In this document: one piece after another, positions 1 to 8,001 of the stretch
How positions within the stretch are numbered: position 1 is the first letter of the stretch
How the letters are laid out: each line of letters begins with the position of its first letter
DNA from: Pseudomonas_T sp032052615
GTDB taxonomy: Bacteria > Pseudomonadota > Gammaproteobacteria > Pseudomonadales > Pseudomonadaceae
Reading direction: 5' to 3'
NCBI GenBank assembly: GCA_032052615.1
Contig: DAMBWF010000013.1
Span: 22,471-86,470 of the forward strand
DNA length: 64,000 bases
Position numbers and translations under genes: made by a program
The notes under the pieces: model-generated
What the model was told of the DNA's origin: nothing
Database searches by the model: none
What the model saw: the letters and a program-made list of their open reading frames with translations, nothing else

Positions 1-684
1 CTGCTGGACGAGCAGGGCCTGACGCCCGGCACGCTGGAGGCCCAGGCCCGCGCCTGGGAAGCCGAGGGCCGCACCCTGTCCTGGCTGCTGGACCTGGCGA
101 CTCCACGGGTGCTGGGGCTGTTCGCCTTCGGCGATTCCCTCAAGCCCGGGGCCGCCGAGGCGGTGGCCACCTTGAACGCCCAAGGCATTCGCAGCCACCT
201 GATCACCGGCGACAATCGCGGCAGCGCCGGCGCGGTGGCCGAGGCCCTGAGCATCGACGATGTCCACGCCGAGGTATTACCGGCGGACAAGGCGGCCACG
301 GTGGTCGCCCTGAAGGCCGAGGGCCGCACCGTGGCCATGGTCGGCGACGGCCTGAACGACGCCCCGGCCCTGGCCGCCGCCGACGTGGGCATCGCCATGG
401 GCGGCGGCACCGACGTGGCCATGCACGCCGCCGGCATCACCCTGATGCGCGGTGATCCGCGCCTGGTGCCCGCCGCCCTGAGCATCAGCCGGCGCACCTA
501 CGGCAAGATCCGCCAGAACCTGTTCTGGGCGTTCATCTACAACCTGGTGGGGCTGCCCCTGGCCGCCTTCGGCGTGCTCGACCCGGTGCTGGCCGGGGCG
601 GCGATGGCGCTGTCCAGCGTCAGCGTGGTGAGCAATGCCCTGCTGCTGAAGACCTGGAAACCGAACGTCGGAGACGCCTCGTGA
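1..684 (+). CDS. copA: Copper-translocating P1B-type ATPase, C-terminal part (runs off the left edge)
   Basis: Only the last 227 residues are in the window; the reading frame is open from the first base. It holds the end of the phosphorylation domain with the hinge motif GDGLNDAPALAAADVGIAMG, the following GTDVAMHAAGITLM segment, and the last pair of membrane helices (NLFWAFIYNLVGLPLAAFGV onward). This pattern is that of Cu+-exporting ATPases of the inner membrane. Substrate choice cannot be read directly because the CPC membrane motif lies outside the window; it is inferred from the overlapping cueR gene. The stop codon overlaps the GTG start of cueR (GTGA), so the two are probably translationally coupled. 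Confidence 0.93.
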   Translation: MLDEQGLTPGTLEAQARAWEAEGRTLSWLLDLATPRVLGLFAFGDSLKPGAAEAVATLNAQGIRSHLITGDNRGSAGAVAEALSIDDVHAEVLPADKAATVVALKAEGRTVAMVGDGLNDAPALAAADVGIAMGGGTDVAMHAAGITLMRGDPRLVPAALSISRRTYGKIRQNLFWAFIYNLVGLPLAAFGVLDPVLAGAAMALSSVSVVSNALLLKTWKPNVGDAS

Positions 685-1145
685 ACATTGGCCAAGCGGC
701 GCGCCGCTCGGGCCTTAGCGCCAAGATGATCCGCTACTACGAAGCCATCGGCCTGCTGCCGCCCGCCAGCCGCAGCGACAGCGGCTACCGTCAGTACGAT
801 GAGCGGGACCTGCACACCCTGGCCTTCATCAAGCGCGCCCGGGATCTGGGCTTCGCCTTGGAAGAAGTCGGCAGGCTGCTGGCGCTCTGGCGCGACCGCC
901 AACGCGCCAGCGCCGATGTCAAGGCCCTGGCCCGGGCCCACATCCAGGCCTTGGAGCGGCGCATCGCCGAACTCAGCGGATTGCGGGATACCCTGGCGGA
1001 GCTGGCGAGCCACTGCCAGGGCGACGACCGTCCGGACTGTCCGATCCTGCAGGACTTGGAAAGCAGCGGGTGTCGCACCCCTTGCGAGACACCGATCAAG
1101 GTCGACCGCGAGCACGAGAACAAGAATCCAAGCCGAATGGAATAA
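681..1145 (+). CDS. cueR: MerR-family copper-responsive regulator CueR
   Basis: A 154-residue MerR-family activator beginning with the winged helix-turn-helix MNIGQAARRSGLSAKMIRYY, followed by a long dimerisation helix. Cys112 and Cys120 sit in the metal-binding loop (HCQGDDRPDCPI) at the same numbers as the Cu(I)/Ag(I)-binding cysteines of E. coli CueR. It starts with GTG overlapping the stop of the upstream copper ATPase, so it shares that transcript. By family it activates the copA promoter when Cu(I) rises; that promoter would lie off the window. The C-terminal tail after residue 130 holds two more cysteines and is longer than in E. coli. Confidence 0.93.
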   Translation: MNIGQAARRSGLSAKMIRYYEAIGLLPPASRSDSGYRQYDERDLHTLAFIKRARDLGFALEEVGRLLALWRDRQRASADVKALARAHIQALERRIAELSGLRDTLAELASHCQGDDRPDCPILQDLESSGCRTPCETPIKVDREHENKNPSRME

Positions 1146-1349
1146 CCTGTCATTTGACATTGCTTCTTATTTACTTCGCGTTTTCCACGCCTTACTCTTG
1201 CGCACCCCTGCGGTTGCGCACCGAGGCGAACGCTGGCGTCCGGCCCGATCGGACGCGTTCTTTCCTGGTCGCAAGCGCAGCGAACCACGCCGACGCGGGA
1301 AACGTCGGCTCGGACACGACAGGGATGCGCTGCCACCACCAGGAATCCC

Positions 1350-3746
1350 ATGCGTATTCACTCTCTTTCCGTCGCGGTCGCCCTGGCCCTCGGCCTTTGC
1401 GCTCATGCCCTCGCCACGCCGGTCGACCTTGACCTGCCGGCCCAACCCCTGGCCGATGCGCTGGCCCGCTTCTCCGAGGCGACCGGCATCAAGGTGGCCT
1501 ACTCGCCCACCGACGTCGCCGGCAAGCGCTCCGCCGCCGTTCGCGGCCAGTTGGAGCCCGACCAGGCCCTGGCCCTGCTGCTGGCCGGCTCCGGCCTCGG
1601 CGGTAGCGTCCAGGGTCATCTCGCCAGCGTCACCGCCGGCGTGCCCGACGGCGCGCTGCAACTGGACAGCGTGAACGTCACCGGCCTAGGCGAAGTGGCC
1701 GGCAGCAGCATCACCGAGGGTACCCAGTCCTACACCACCGGCGTCATGCGTACCGCCACCAAGTTGAACCTGTCCGGCCGCGAGACCCCGCAGTCGGTCA
1801 CCGTGGTGACCCGGCAGCGGATGGACGACCAGGGCGTCAACACCATCAACGACGTGGTGAAGAACACCACCGGGGTGACCCTGCAGAAGTACGGCCCGGA
1901 GCGGCAGCGCTTCGTCGCCCGCGGCTTCACCGTCGACAACATCATGTACGACGGCCTGCCCATCACCCTCTCCACCTACACCCAGGACGTGATCTCCGCG
2001 GCCGACATGGCGATCTTCGACCGGGTGGAAGTGGTGCGCGGCGCCACCGGCCTGATGCAGGGCGCAGGCAGCCCGGCGGCGGCCATCAACCTGGTGCGCA
2101 AGCGTCCCACCGCCACGCCCCAGGTGAGCCTGACCGGCAGCGCCGGCAGCTGGGATTCCTACCGCGCCGAGCTGGATGCCTCCAGCGCGCTGAATGACAG
2201 CGGTACCCTGCGCGGCCGGGTGGTCACCGCCTACCAGGACAAGGACAGCTACCAGGACGTCACCGGCACCGAGCGCGGCGTGTTCTACGCCATCGGCGAG
2301 GCCGACCTGACCGACGACACCACCCTCACCGTCGGCGCCTCGTACCAGAACGACAACAAGGATTCCGACTGGGGTGGCCTGCCCACCGCGCCGGACGGCC
2401 GGGACCTGCACCTGTCGCGCTCCACCTACGTGGGCAACGACTGGGCCTACTGGGACACCACCAACACCTTCCTCTTCAGCGAGCTGGAACACCGCTTCGA
2501 CAACGGCTGGACGCTGCACGCCGCCGGCAGCAAGCTGTGGGGCCGGATCGACATGCTGGGCTCCTACCTGAGCTACTCCGGCACCACCCTGAGCCAGGGC
2601 AGCGGTCGCTACCTCTATACCGACGACCACGACAGCTACGACGTCTATGCCAACGGCCCCTTCCAGTTGCTCGGCCGTACCCACGAACTGGTGGTGGGCG
2701 CCAGCCATCGCGAGGAATCCTTCGATGGCCACGGCGGCTGGGGCACCACCGCGGACCGCCTCAACCCCTTCACCTGGGATTCCGGCAGGGTCGCCAAGCC
2801 CAACTACTACCTGCGCGCCTGGGGCCTGAAGACCGACAGCGAACAGAACGCCGTGTACGCCACCACGCGCATCAGCGTCACCGACCCGCTGAAGGTAATC
2901 CTCGGCGGTCGCCTGGACTGGTACGACTACGAAGGCGAGAACATGAGCAACAACGTGGTCAAGCCGCAGAACGGGTACAGCATCACCCGCAACGTGACCA
3001 AGTACGCCGGCGCGATCTACGACCTGAACGAAACCTACTCGGTCTACGCCAGCTACACCGACATCTTCAAGCCGCAGAACAACCAGGACACCAGCGGCGC
3101 CGTGATCCAGCCCATGACCGGCAAGAACTACGAAATCGGCCTGAAGGCCGCCTACTTCGATGGCGCCCTGAACGCCAGCGCGGCATTGTTCCAGGTGGAC
3201 CAGGAGAACCGCGCCAAGCTGCTCAATGACCAGAACGCCTGCCACAGCTACCCGGCCGTGAGCTGCTACGAGGCGGCGGGCAAGGTGCGCAGCCAGGGCA
3301 TCGACCTGGAGCTGACCGGCGCCATCACCCCGGACTGGCAGTTGAGCGCCGGCTACACCTATGTGGAAGCCACATACAAGAAGGACGCCAACAAGGCCAA
3401 CGAGGGCAAGCTGTTCGACACCGACCAGCCGCGCCACCTGTTCAAGCTCGCCACCACCTATACCCTGCCCGGCGAGCTGGACCGCTGGCGGGTCGGCGGC
3501 AGCCTCAACGCGCAGAACGCCATCTACAACGAGGGCGGCAGTGGCGCCAGCGCCTGGCGCATCGAGCAGGACGCCTACACCCTGGTGGACCTGATGGTTG
3601 GCTACAAAGTGAGCGAGCACCTCGACACGCGCTTGAATTTCAACAACGTGTTCGACAAGCGCTACTACACCGGCATCGGTAGCACCACCAACGTCATCTA
3701 CGGCGAGCCGCGCAACGCCATGCTGACGATGAAGTGGTCGCTGTAA
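1350..3746 (+). CDS. TonB-dependent siderophore receptor with STN signalling domain
   Basis: A 798-residue outer-membrane receptor. A signal peptide covers about residues 1-22. An STN (secretin/TonB N-terminal) domain follows at about 28-95, then a TonB-box-like stretch LDSVNVTG at 105-112, a plug domain at about 130-245 with RETPQSVTVVTRQRMDDQG, and a 22-strand barrel to the C terminus (MLTMKWSL). The plug resembles FpvA/FoxA-type hydroxamate-siderophore receptors, but the ligand cannot be read from sequence. An STN domain normally contacts an anti-sigma factor of the FecR/FpvR type, yet no sigma/anti-sigma pair adjoins it here. No convincing Fur box was seen in the 204 bp upstream. It is monocistronic and convergent with the next gene. 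Confidence 0.9.
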   Translation: MRIHSLSVAVALALGLCAHALATPVDLDLPAQPLADALARFSEATGIKVAYSPTDVAGKRSAAVRGQLEPDQALALLLAGSGLGGSVQGHLASVTAGVPDGALQLDSVNVTGLGEVAGSSITEGTQSYTTGVMRTATKLNLSGRETPQSVTVVTRQRMDDQGVNTINDVVKNTTGVTLQKYGPERQRFVARGFTVDNIMYDGLPITLSTYTQDVISAADMAIFDRVEVVRGATGLMQGAGSPAAAINLVRKRPTATPQVSLTGSAGSWDSYRAELDASSALNDSGTLRGRVVTAYQDKDSYQDVTGTERGVFYAIGEADLTDDTTLTVGASYQNDNKDSDWGGLPTAPDGRDLHLSRSTYVGNDWAYWDTTNTFLFSELEHRFDNGWTLHAAGSKLWGRIDMLGSYLSYSGTTLSQGSGRYLYTDDHDSYDVYANGPFQLLGRTHELVVGASHREESFDGHGGWGTTADRLNPFTWDSGRVAKPNYYLRAWGLKTDSEQNAVYATTRISVTDPLKVILGGRLDWYDYEGENMSNNVVKPQNGYSITRNVTKYAGAIYDLNETYSVYASYTDIFKPQNNQDTSGAVIQPMTGKNYEIGLKAAYFDGALNASAALFQVDQENRAKLLNDQNACHSYPAVSCYEAAGKVRSQGIDLELTGAITPDWQLSAGYTYVEATYKKDANKANEGKLFDTDQPRHLFKLATTYTLPGELDRWRVGGSLNAQNAIYNEGGSGASAWRIEQDAYTLVDLMVGYKVSEHLDTRLNFNNVFDKRYYTGIGSTTNVIYGEPRNAMLTMKWSL

Positions 3747-3760
3747 CGCGCCGCGAACCG

Positions 3761-3817
3761 GAGCGGGCCCGTCCCGCTCGGTCCTCGACGGGGTCGACGC
3801 GCGCGCCGGCCCCGTCG
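3761..3817. terminator. Probable bidirectional terminator between convergent genes
   Basis: Two GC-rich inverted repeats fill the 76-bp gap between the receptor stop and the exporter stop. GAGCGGG (3761-3767) pairs with CCCGCTC (3773-3779), and CGACGGGG (3786-3793) pairs with CCCCGTCG (3810-3817). There is no clear T-tract, so terminator function is inferred from position and stem strength. Confidence 0.5.
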
Positions 3818-3822
3818 TCGTT

Positions 3823-4719
3823 TCAGGCGGTGGCCGCGCGGCGGCGCCATAGACGCGCCGGCAGCACGGTGACCGCCAACCCGGCGAACACCAGCGCGCA
3901 GGCCCACAGGGTTCGCTCGCTCAGACGCTCCCCGAGGAACAGCCAGCCGGCCAACAGGCCGGAGATCGGCACCGCCAGGGCGAAGGGCGTCACCAGGCTC
4001 GCCGGGTAGCGGCGCAGCAGGAAACTCCACAGGGCGAAGCCGACGGTGGTAGCGAGGAACGCGATGTAGAGCAGCGCCCCGGCTCCCTCCCAGGTGATCC
4101 CGCTCAGGGCCGCGCCGATGGCCTCGGGCCCCTCGAAGAACCACGACAGCAACAGCAGCGGCAGGGGCGGAATCAGGCTGACCCAGCTGATCAGCCGCAG
4201 CATGTCGGTGGCGCCGGAACGCTTGGTGGCGATGTTGGAAAAGGCCCAGGCCAAGGCCGCCACGATCACCAGCGCGAAGGCCAGCAGGCTGTCGCCCAAG
4301 GGGCGCTCGCTGCCGATCAGCATCAGCCCGGCGGCCGCCAGCGCCAGGCCCACCAGTGCCCTTGGGCTGGGCCGCTCGCCCAGCAGCGCGGCGGCGATCA
4401 GGATGGTGAAGAACACCTGACTCTGCAGCACCAGGGAGGACAGCCCGGCCGGCATGCCCAGGTGCATGGCGACGAACAGTACGCCGAACTTCAGCACCCC
4501 CAGCAACAGGCCGATCTGCACGATGCGCCAGAACGGCGCCGGCAGCGGACCGCGCAGCACCAGCAACGGCAAGGCGGCCAGGGCGAAGCGCAGGGCACAG
4601 AACAACAGCGGCGGGAAGTCGTGCAGCCCCACCTTGATGACGACGAAATTCACCCCCCAGATGAGGGTGACCAAGAGGGCTAGCAGAACATGTAGCAAGG
4701 GCACGGCGACGACTCCCAT
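3823..4719 (-). CDS. eamA: EamA-type drug/metabolite transporter (cysteine/O-acetylserine exporter-like)
   Basis: A 298-residue inner-membrane protein with about ten hydrophobic segments arranged as two EamA repeats. The opening LLALLVTLIWGVNFVVIKVG and the next segment with PPLLFCALRF closely resemble E. coli EamA (about 299 residues), which exports cysteine-pathway metabolites. Transport substrate in this organism is inferred only. The first ATG (4719) has no good ribosome site. A GTG five codons in (4704) follows GGGAG at suitable spacing and may be the real start, which would give a 293-residue protein beginning just before the first helix. Confidence 0.8.
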   Translation of the reverse strand: MGVVAVPLLHVLLALLVTLIWGVNFVVIKVGLHDFPPLLFCALRFALAALPLLVLRGPLPAPFWRIVQIGLLLGVLKFGVLFVAMHLGMPAGLSSLVLQSQVFFTILIAAALLGERPSPRALVGLALAAAGLMLIGSERPLGDSLLAFALVIVAALAWAFSNIATKRSGATDMLRLISWVSLIPPLPLLLLSWFFEGPEAIGAALSGITWEGAGALLYIAFLATTVGFALWSFLLRRYPASLVTPFALAVPISGLLAGWLFLGERLSERTLWACALVFAGLAVTVLPARLWRRRAATA

Positions 4720-4879
4720 TTGGATGACGGGCCACCCTAGCAGGCCGGCGCCGAAACAAATGGATACAGCTAGGGAGTAACAGTCGCCGACGCCTCGCCC
4801 CTGGATTCGGTGACCCCGAACCGAGGGCGGGCTAACGAGACGGCCACCGTCGCGCGGGACGAGGAGAGCGCTGAGGGGA

Positions 4880-5344
4880 TCAGGCCTGGGATTGCAGGTA
4901 GTTTTCCAGGCCGATCCGGTCGATCAACCCGAGCTGCTGCTCCAGCCAGTAAGCGTGGTCTTCCTCGGTGTCTTCCAGTTGGATCCGCAGGATCTCGCGG
5001 CTCTGGTAGTCACCGTGCTGCTCGCATAAGGCGATGCCCTTGCTCAGGGCGGCCCGCACTTCGTATTCCAGCATCAGGTCGTTGCGCAGCATTTCCGGCA
5101 CCGTGCGGCCGGGATTGAGCGGCTTGGGCGTCATGTCCGGCGTGCTTTCCAGGAACAGGATACGTTGCAGCAACGCGTCGGCGTGCTGGGTCTCCTCCTC
5201 CATCTCGTGGTTGATCCGCTCGTAGAGCTTCTCGAAGCCCCAGTCGGCGTACATCCGCGAGTGCAGGAAATATTGATCGCGCGCGGCCAGCTCGCCGCGC
5301 AGCAGGTCCTTGAGGTATTCGACGACGTCTGCCTGGCCTTGCAT
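4880..5344 (-). CDS. bfrA: Bacterioferritin-family iron storage protein lacking the heme methionine (BfrA/FtnA type)
   Basis: A 154-residue four-helix ferritin-like protein that starts MQGQADVVEYL and ends GLENYLQSQA. Ferroxidase ligands are visible as Glu18, Glu51, His54, Glu93 (equivalent to Glu94), Glu127 and His130, so it should oxidise and store iron. The heme-axial Met52 of true bacterioferritins is Thr here. That matches the P. aeruginosa protein first called BfrA and later reclassified as ferritin FtnA. A bacterioferritin-associated ferredoxin gene is not adjacent. Its position near the copper and siderophore genes fits a metal-homeostasis block, but transcription is separate. Confidence 0.9.
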   Translation of the reverse strand: MQGQADVVEYLKDLLRGELAARDQYFLHSRMYADWGFEKLYERINHEMEEETQHADALLQRILFLESTPDMTPKPLNPGRTVPEMLRNDLMLEYEVRAALSKGIALCEQHGDYQSREILRIQLEDTEEDHAYWLEQQLGLIDRIGLENYLQSQA

Positions 5345-5434
5345 GGGAGGGTTCCTTGGAAGAGAAAGGTCGATTCAACGGCGAAAGCATCCTGCGCGTG
5401 CTGACACGGGTCAAGCACAGGGGCCTTCGCGGGA

Positions 5435-6340
5435 TTACCGGCGGTCAGGACGCTGCCAGGGCGGTTCCGGCTCGCGGGGCGCGGGGGCATCTTCCTCGGC
5501 CTCGGCGCGGGCCGCCTCGCGGCGCGCCTGGTCAGCCAGGGCGGCCTTGATCTCGCGCATCACCGCGTCGACGTCGGCCTCGTCCTCGGGCTCGTCGTAC
5601 TCGCCGGTCAAGACGCTGGCGGGCGTCAACTCGCCGGCCTCGTAGAGCGCCCACATCTCCTTGGCGTAGCGGGTAGCGAGCAGTTCGGGGGCGAACTGGC
5701 CGAAATAGGCGGCCATGTTTCCGACATCCCGCTCCAGCATGCGGAACGCATGATTGTTGCCGGCGGCGTCCACCGCCTGAGGCAGGTCGATGATCACCGG
5801 GCCGTCCGGGCCGAGCAGCACATTGAATTCCGACAGGTCGCCATGCACCAGGCCGGCGCAGAGCATCTTGACGATCTCCTGGATCATGAAGGCATGGAAT
5901 TCCCGTGCGTCCTCCGGCGTCAGCTCGACGTCGTTGAGACGAGGCGCCACCTCGCCGGCGCCATCGGTGACCAGCTCCATCAACAGCACGCCGTCGAGGA
6001 AATCGTAGGGCCTGGGCACCCGGACCCCGGCGTTCGCCAGACGGAACAAGGCCGCCACCTCGGCGTTCTGCCAGGCGTCCTCCCGCTCCTTGCGGCCATG
6101 CTTGGTGCCCTTGGTCATGGCGCGGGCATCGCGGCTATTGCGGACCTTGCGACCTTCCTGGTACTCGGCGGCCTGGCGGAAGCCGCGCTTATTGGCTTCC
6201 TTGTAGACCTTGGCGCAGCGTAGCTGGCCGCCGCAGCGCACCACGTAGACCGCCGCCTCCTTGCCGCTCATCAGCGGTCGCACGACCTCGTCGACCAGGC
6301 CGTCCTCCACCAGGGGTTCGATGCGTCTGGGTGTCTTCAT
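5435..6340 (-). CDS. RIO1-family atypical serine protein kinase
   Basis: A 301-residue soluble protein with the RIO kinase fold. The ATP-binding region with MSGKEAAVYVV is at about residues 24-34 and the invariant Lys lies in CAKVYKE. The flexible loop is rich in Arg/Lys (RNSRDARAMTKGTKHGRKER). The catalytic loop HGDLSEFNVL and metal-binding IDLPQAVD follow. The last ~50 residues are acidic and Ala/Arg-rich low-complexity sequence. Bacterial RIO kinases occur across Pseudomonas, but their substrates are poorly defined and no role is assigned here. No strong ribosome-binding site precedes the ATG. The gene ends 90 bp before bfrA. Confidence 0.88.
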   Translation of the reverse strand: MKTPRRIEPLVEDGLVDEVVRPLMSGKEAAVYVVRCGGQLRCAKVYKEANKRGFRQAAEYQEGRKVRNSRDARAMTKGTKHGRKEREDAWQNAEVAALFRLANAGVRVPRPYDFLDGVLLMELVTDGAGEVAPRLNDVELTPEDAREFHAFMIQEIVKMLCAGLVHGDLSEFNVLLGPDGPVIIDLPQAVDAAGNNHAFRMLERDVGNMAAYFGQFAPELLATRYAKEMWALYEAGELTPASVLTGEYDEPEDEADVDAVMREIKAALADQARREAARAEAEEDAPAPREPEPPWQRPDRR

Positions 6341-6811
6341 GCGTGTTCGTCGCTGTCCTTCTTGGCGGCCATGGGGGCCTTTATACGGGAAACCGCCGGG
6401 CCTCGCACGGCAACGCGCTCAATCGCGCGGCACGCCGGCCAGAGCGTTCGAGGCATGGCTCCCCGCGAGTGGCGTGTCACGCGCGGTTTGAGACCCAGGC
6501 GAAGGCGCTCCTCCGGCACGGTGTGGGCGCCTCGCGCCGTCGTGCGAGGCCCGCTCTCAGCCGCACCGGCACGATCATCGCCCGTGACGGGACCGACACG
6601 TGTTGTCGTGCGGGAAGGCCGTGGCCCCGGTCAGTCCAGGCGGACATCGGGCACCTATCGTGCGTCCTCCCATGTCCATGGCGATGACGGGCGCGTGGCC
6701 GAAGCGGTAAGCCGGCCCGAGCCCCGCAGAGGCGCTCGCCCGCCATGTCGAGCGCCGCCATGGCGGCCCCTTGGCTTGGGTTGACGCGCCGCCCGATACC
6801 GCCGCCGCGCC
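6341..6811. other. Gene-free stretch upstream of the RIO kinase
   Basis: This 471-bp region lies between the start of the RIO kinase gene and the stop of the HD-GYP regulator, both on the minus strand. All frames are short or composition-driven and none has a recognisable product or a good ribosome site. A D-arm-like stretch near 6692 was examined as a tRNA and rejected. The region presumably holds the kinase promoter, but no clear -35/-10 pair was found. Confidence 0.5.
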
Positions 6812-7999
6812 TCAGGGCGCGGGCAGCGGTTCCAGCTCGATGGTCTCGGCCAGGGACTGCTCCAGGCGCTGCAGTTCACCGCTCAGGGTCTGGTCGGAAT
6901 CCGCCAGGCGCCGGGCGACCCTCGCGAAGGCCTCCGCCACTTCGGCGAAGACCCGCACCAGTTGCGGATCGAACAGGGTGCCGGCGCCGGCCTGGATGCG
7001 TAGCGCGGCCTCCTCGGGGGTAAGCGGCGTGTGATAAGGGTGGCGGCTGGTCAGGCGGTCGTAGTGATAGGCGAGGCCGACGATACGCGCCGACAGCGGG
7101 ATCGCCTCGCCTTTCAGGCCCTGGGGAAAACCGCTGCCGTCCCAGTGCTCGTGATGGCTGTAGGCGATTTCCTTGGCGTAGTGGAGGAATTCCGCCGAGC
7201 CGCCGAAGCGTCGCTCCGCCAGGGCCAGGGCGTCGCGGCCGGCGATCGGGTGGCGATGGAGGATCGCCAGGTCCTCCGGGCTCAGGGCGCCGGGATTGAG
7301 CAATACCCGGTCTGGCAGGATCACCTTGCCGATGTCGTGCAACAGCGCCGACTTGCCCAGCACTTGCACGTCTTCAAGGCTCAGTTCGCCGGCGAAGCCG
7401 TCCTGGCGGATCAGCGCCTCGGCCAGCAGGCAGACATAGCGCTCGATCCGCGCCAGGCGGTGCCCGCCGGGGTTGTCGCGCAGGTCCACCAGGACCGCCA
7501 TGGCCTCCAGAGTGGCATCGTGCAGGCGCTGGATCTCCTGGGTGCGGCGCTTGACCTCCAGCTCCAGGTATTCGCTCTTGTCCCGCAGGAAATCGGCGGT
7601 GGCCTTCAGTTGCAGGTGGTTCTTCACCCGCGCCAGCACCACCGGCGGGCTGATCGGCTTGGCGATGTAGTCCACGGCGCCGACGTCCAGGCCCAGTTGC
7701 TCGTCCTCCGCCGAGCTCTTGGCGGTGAGGAAGATCACCGGAATGGCGGCGGTCGCCGGGTTGCCCTTGAGCATCCGGCAGACCTCGTAGCCGTCCATGC
7801 CCGGCATCATGATGTCCAGCAGGATCAGGTCGGGCTGGGGGCTATCCAGGGCGATGCGCAAGGCATGGGTGCCATTGCTGGCGACCTTCACCCGGTAATC
7901 GTCGAGCAGCAGCAGTTCGCTCATCAGCTCCAGGTTCTCGGGGGTGTCGTCCACCACCAGCACCACGGGCTGATCGGGTCTGTCGAGCATTTCGTCCAT
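6812..7999 (-). CDS. Response regulator with HD-GYP output domain (cyclic-dinucleotide phosphodiesterase-like)
   Basis: A 395-residue cytoplasmic two-component regulator. The receiver domain is at about 11-130 with phosphoacceptor Asp62 (LLDIMMPGMDG) and Lys114. A coiled-coil linker at about 135-165 leads to an HD-GYP domain. Metal-site residues visible are His180, His221-Asp222 (HDIGK), His250, His282-His283 and Asp287. The signature reads HHEHWDGSGFP, so GYP is GFP, and the usual ETGNH motif reads NPGGH, lacking the Glu. Such variants may have an altered metal centre and prefer pGpG or c-di-GMP differently. It starts 2 bp after the stop of the upstream hybrid kinase, so it is almost certainly that kinase's partner. 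Confidence 0.9.
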   Translation of the reverse strand: MDEMLDRPDQPVVLVVDDTPENLELMSELLLLDDYRVKVASNGTHALRIALDSPQPDLILLDIMMPGMDGYEVCRMLKGNPATAAIPVIFLTAKSSAEDEQLGLDVGAVDYIAKPISPPVVLARVKNHLQLKATADFLRDKSEYLELEVKRRTQEIQRLHDATLEAMAVLVDLRDNPGGHRLARIERYVCLLAEALIRQDGFAGELSLEDVQVLGKSALLHDIGKVILPDRVLLNPGALSPEDLAILHRHPIAGRDALALAERRFGGSAEFLHYAKEIAYSHHEHWDGSGFPQGLKGEAIPLSARIVGLAYHYDRLTSRHPYHTPLTPEEAALRIQAGAGTLFDPQLVRVFAEVAEAFARVARRLADSDQTLSGELQRLEQSLAETIELEPLPAP

Positions 8000-8001
8000 G
8001 G

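Noticed and set aside
1146..1349. Fur box upstream of the siderophore receptor
   Set aside because: The AT-richer stretch near 1150-1190 has no arrangement of GATAAT hexamers close to the Fur consensus.
1686..3620. Long open frame (644 codons) on the strand opposite the siderophore receptor
   Set aside because: It is a Val/Gly/His-rich frame created by high-GC codon use in the receptor gene, without family motifs or ribosome site.
6688..6760. Possible tRNA-like sequence (D-arm-like tggccgaagcggtaag)
   Set aside because: There is no matching T-arm consensus (GTTCGAATC-like) or acceptor stem at the right distance.
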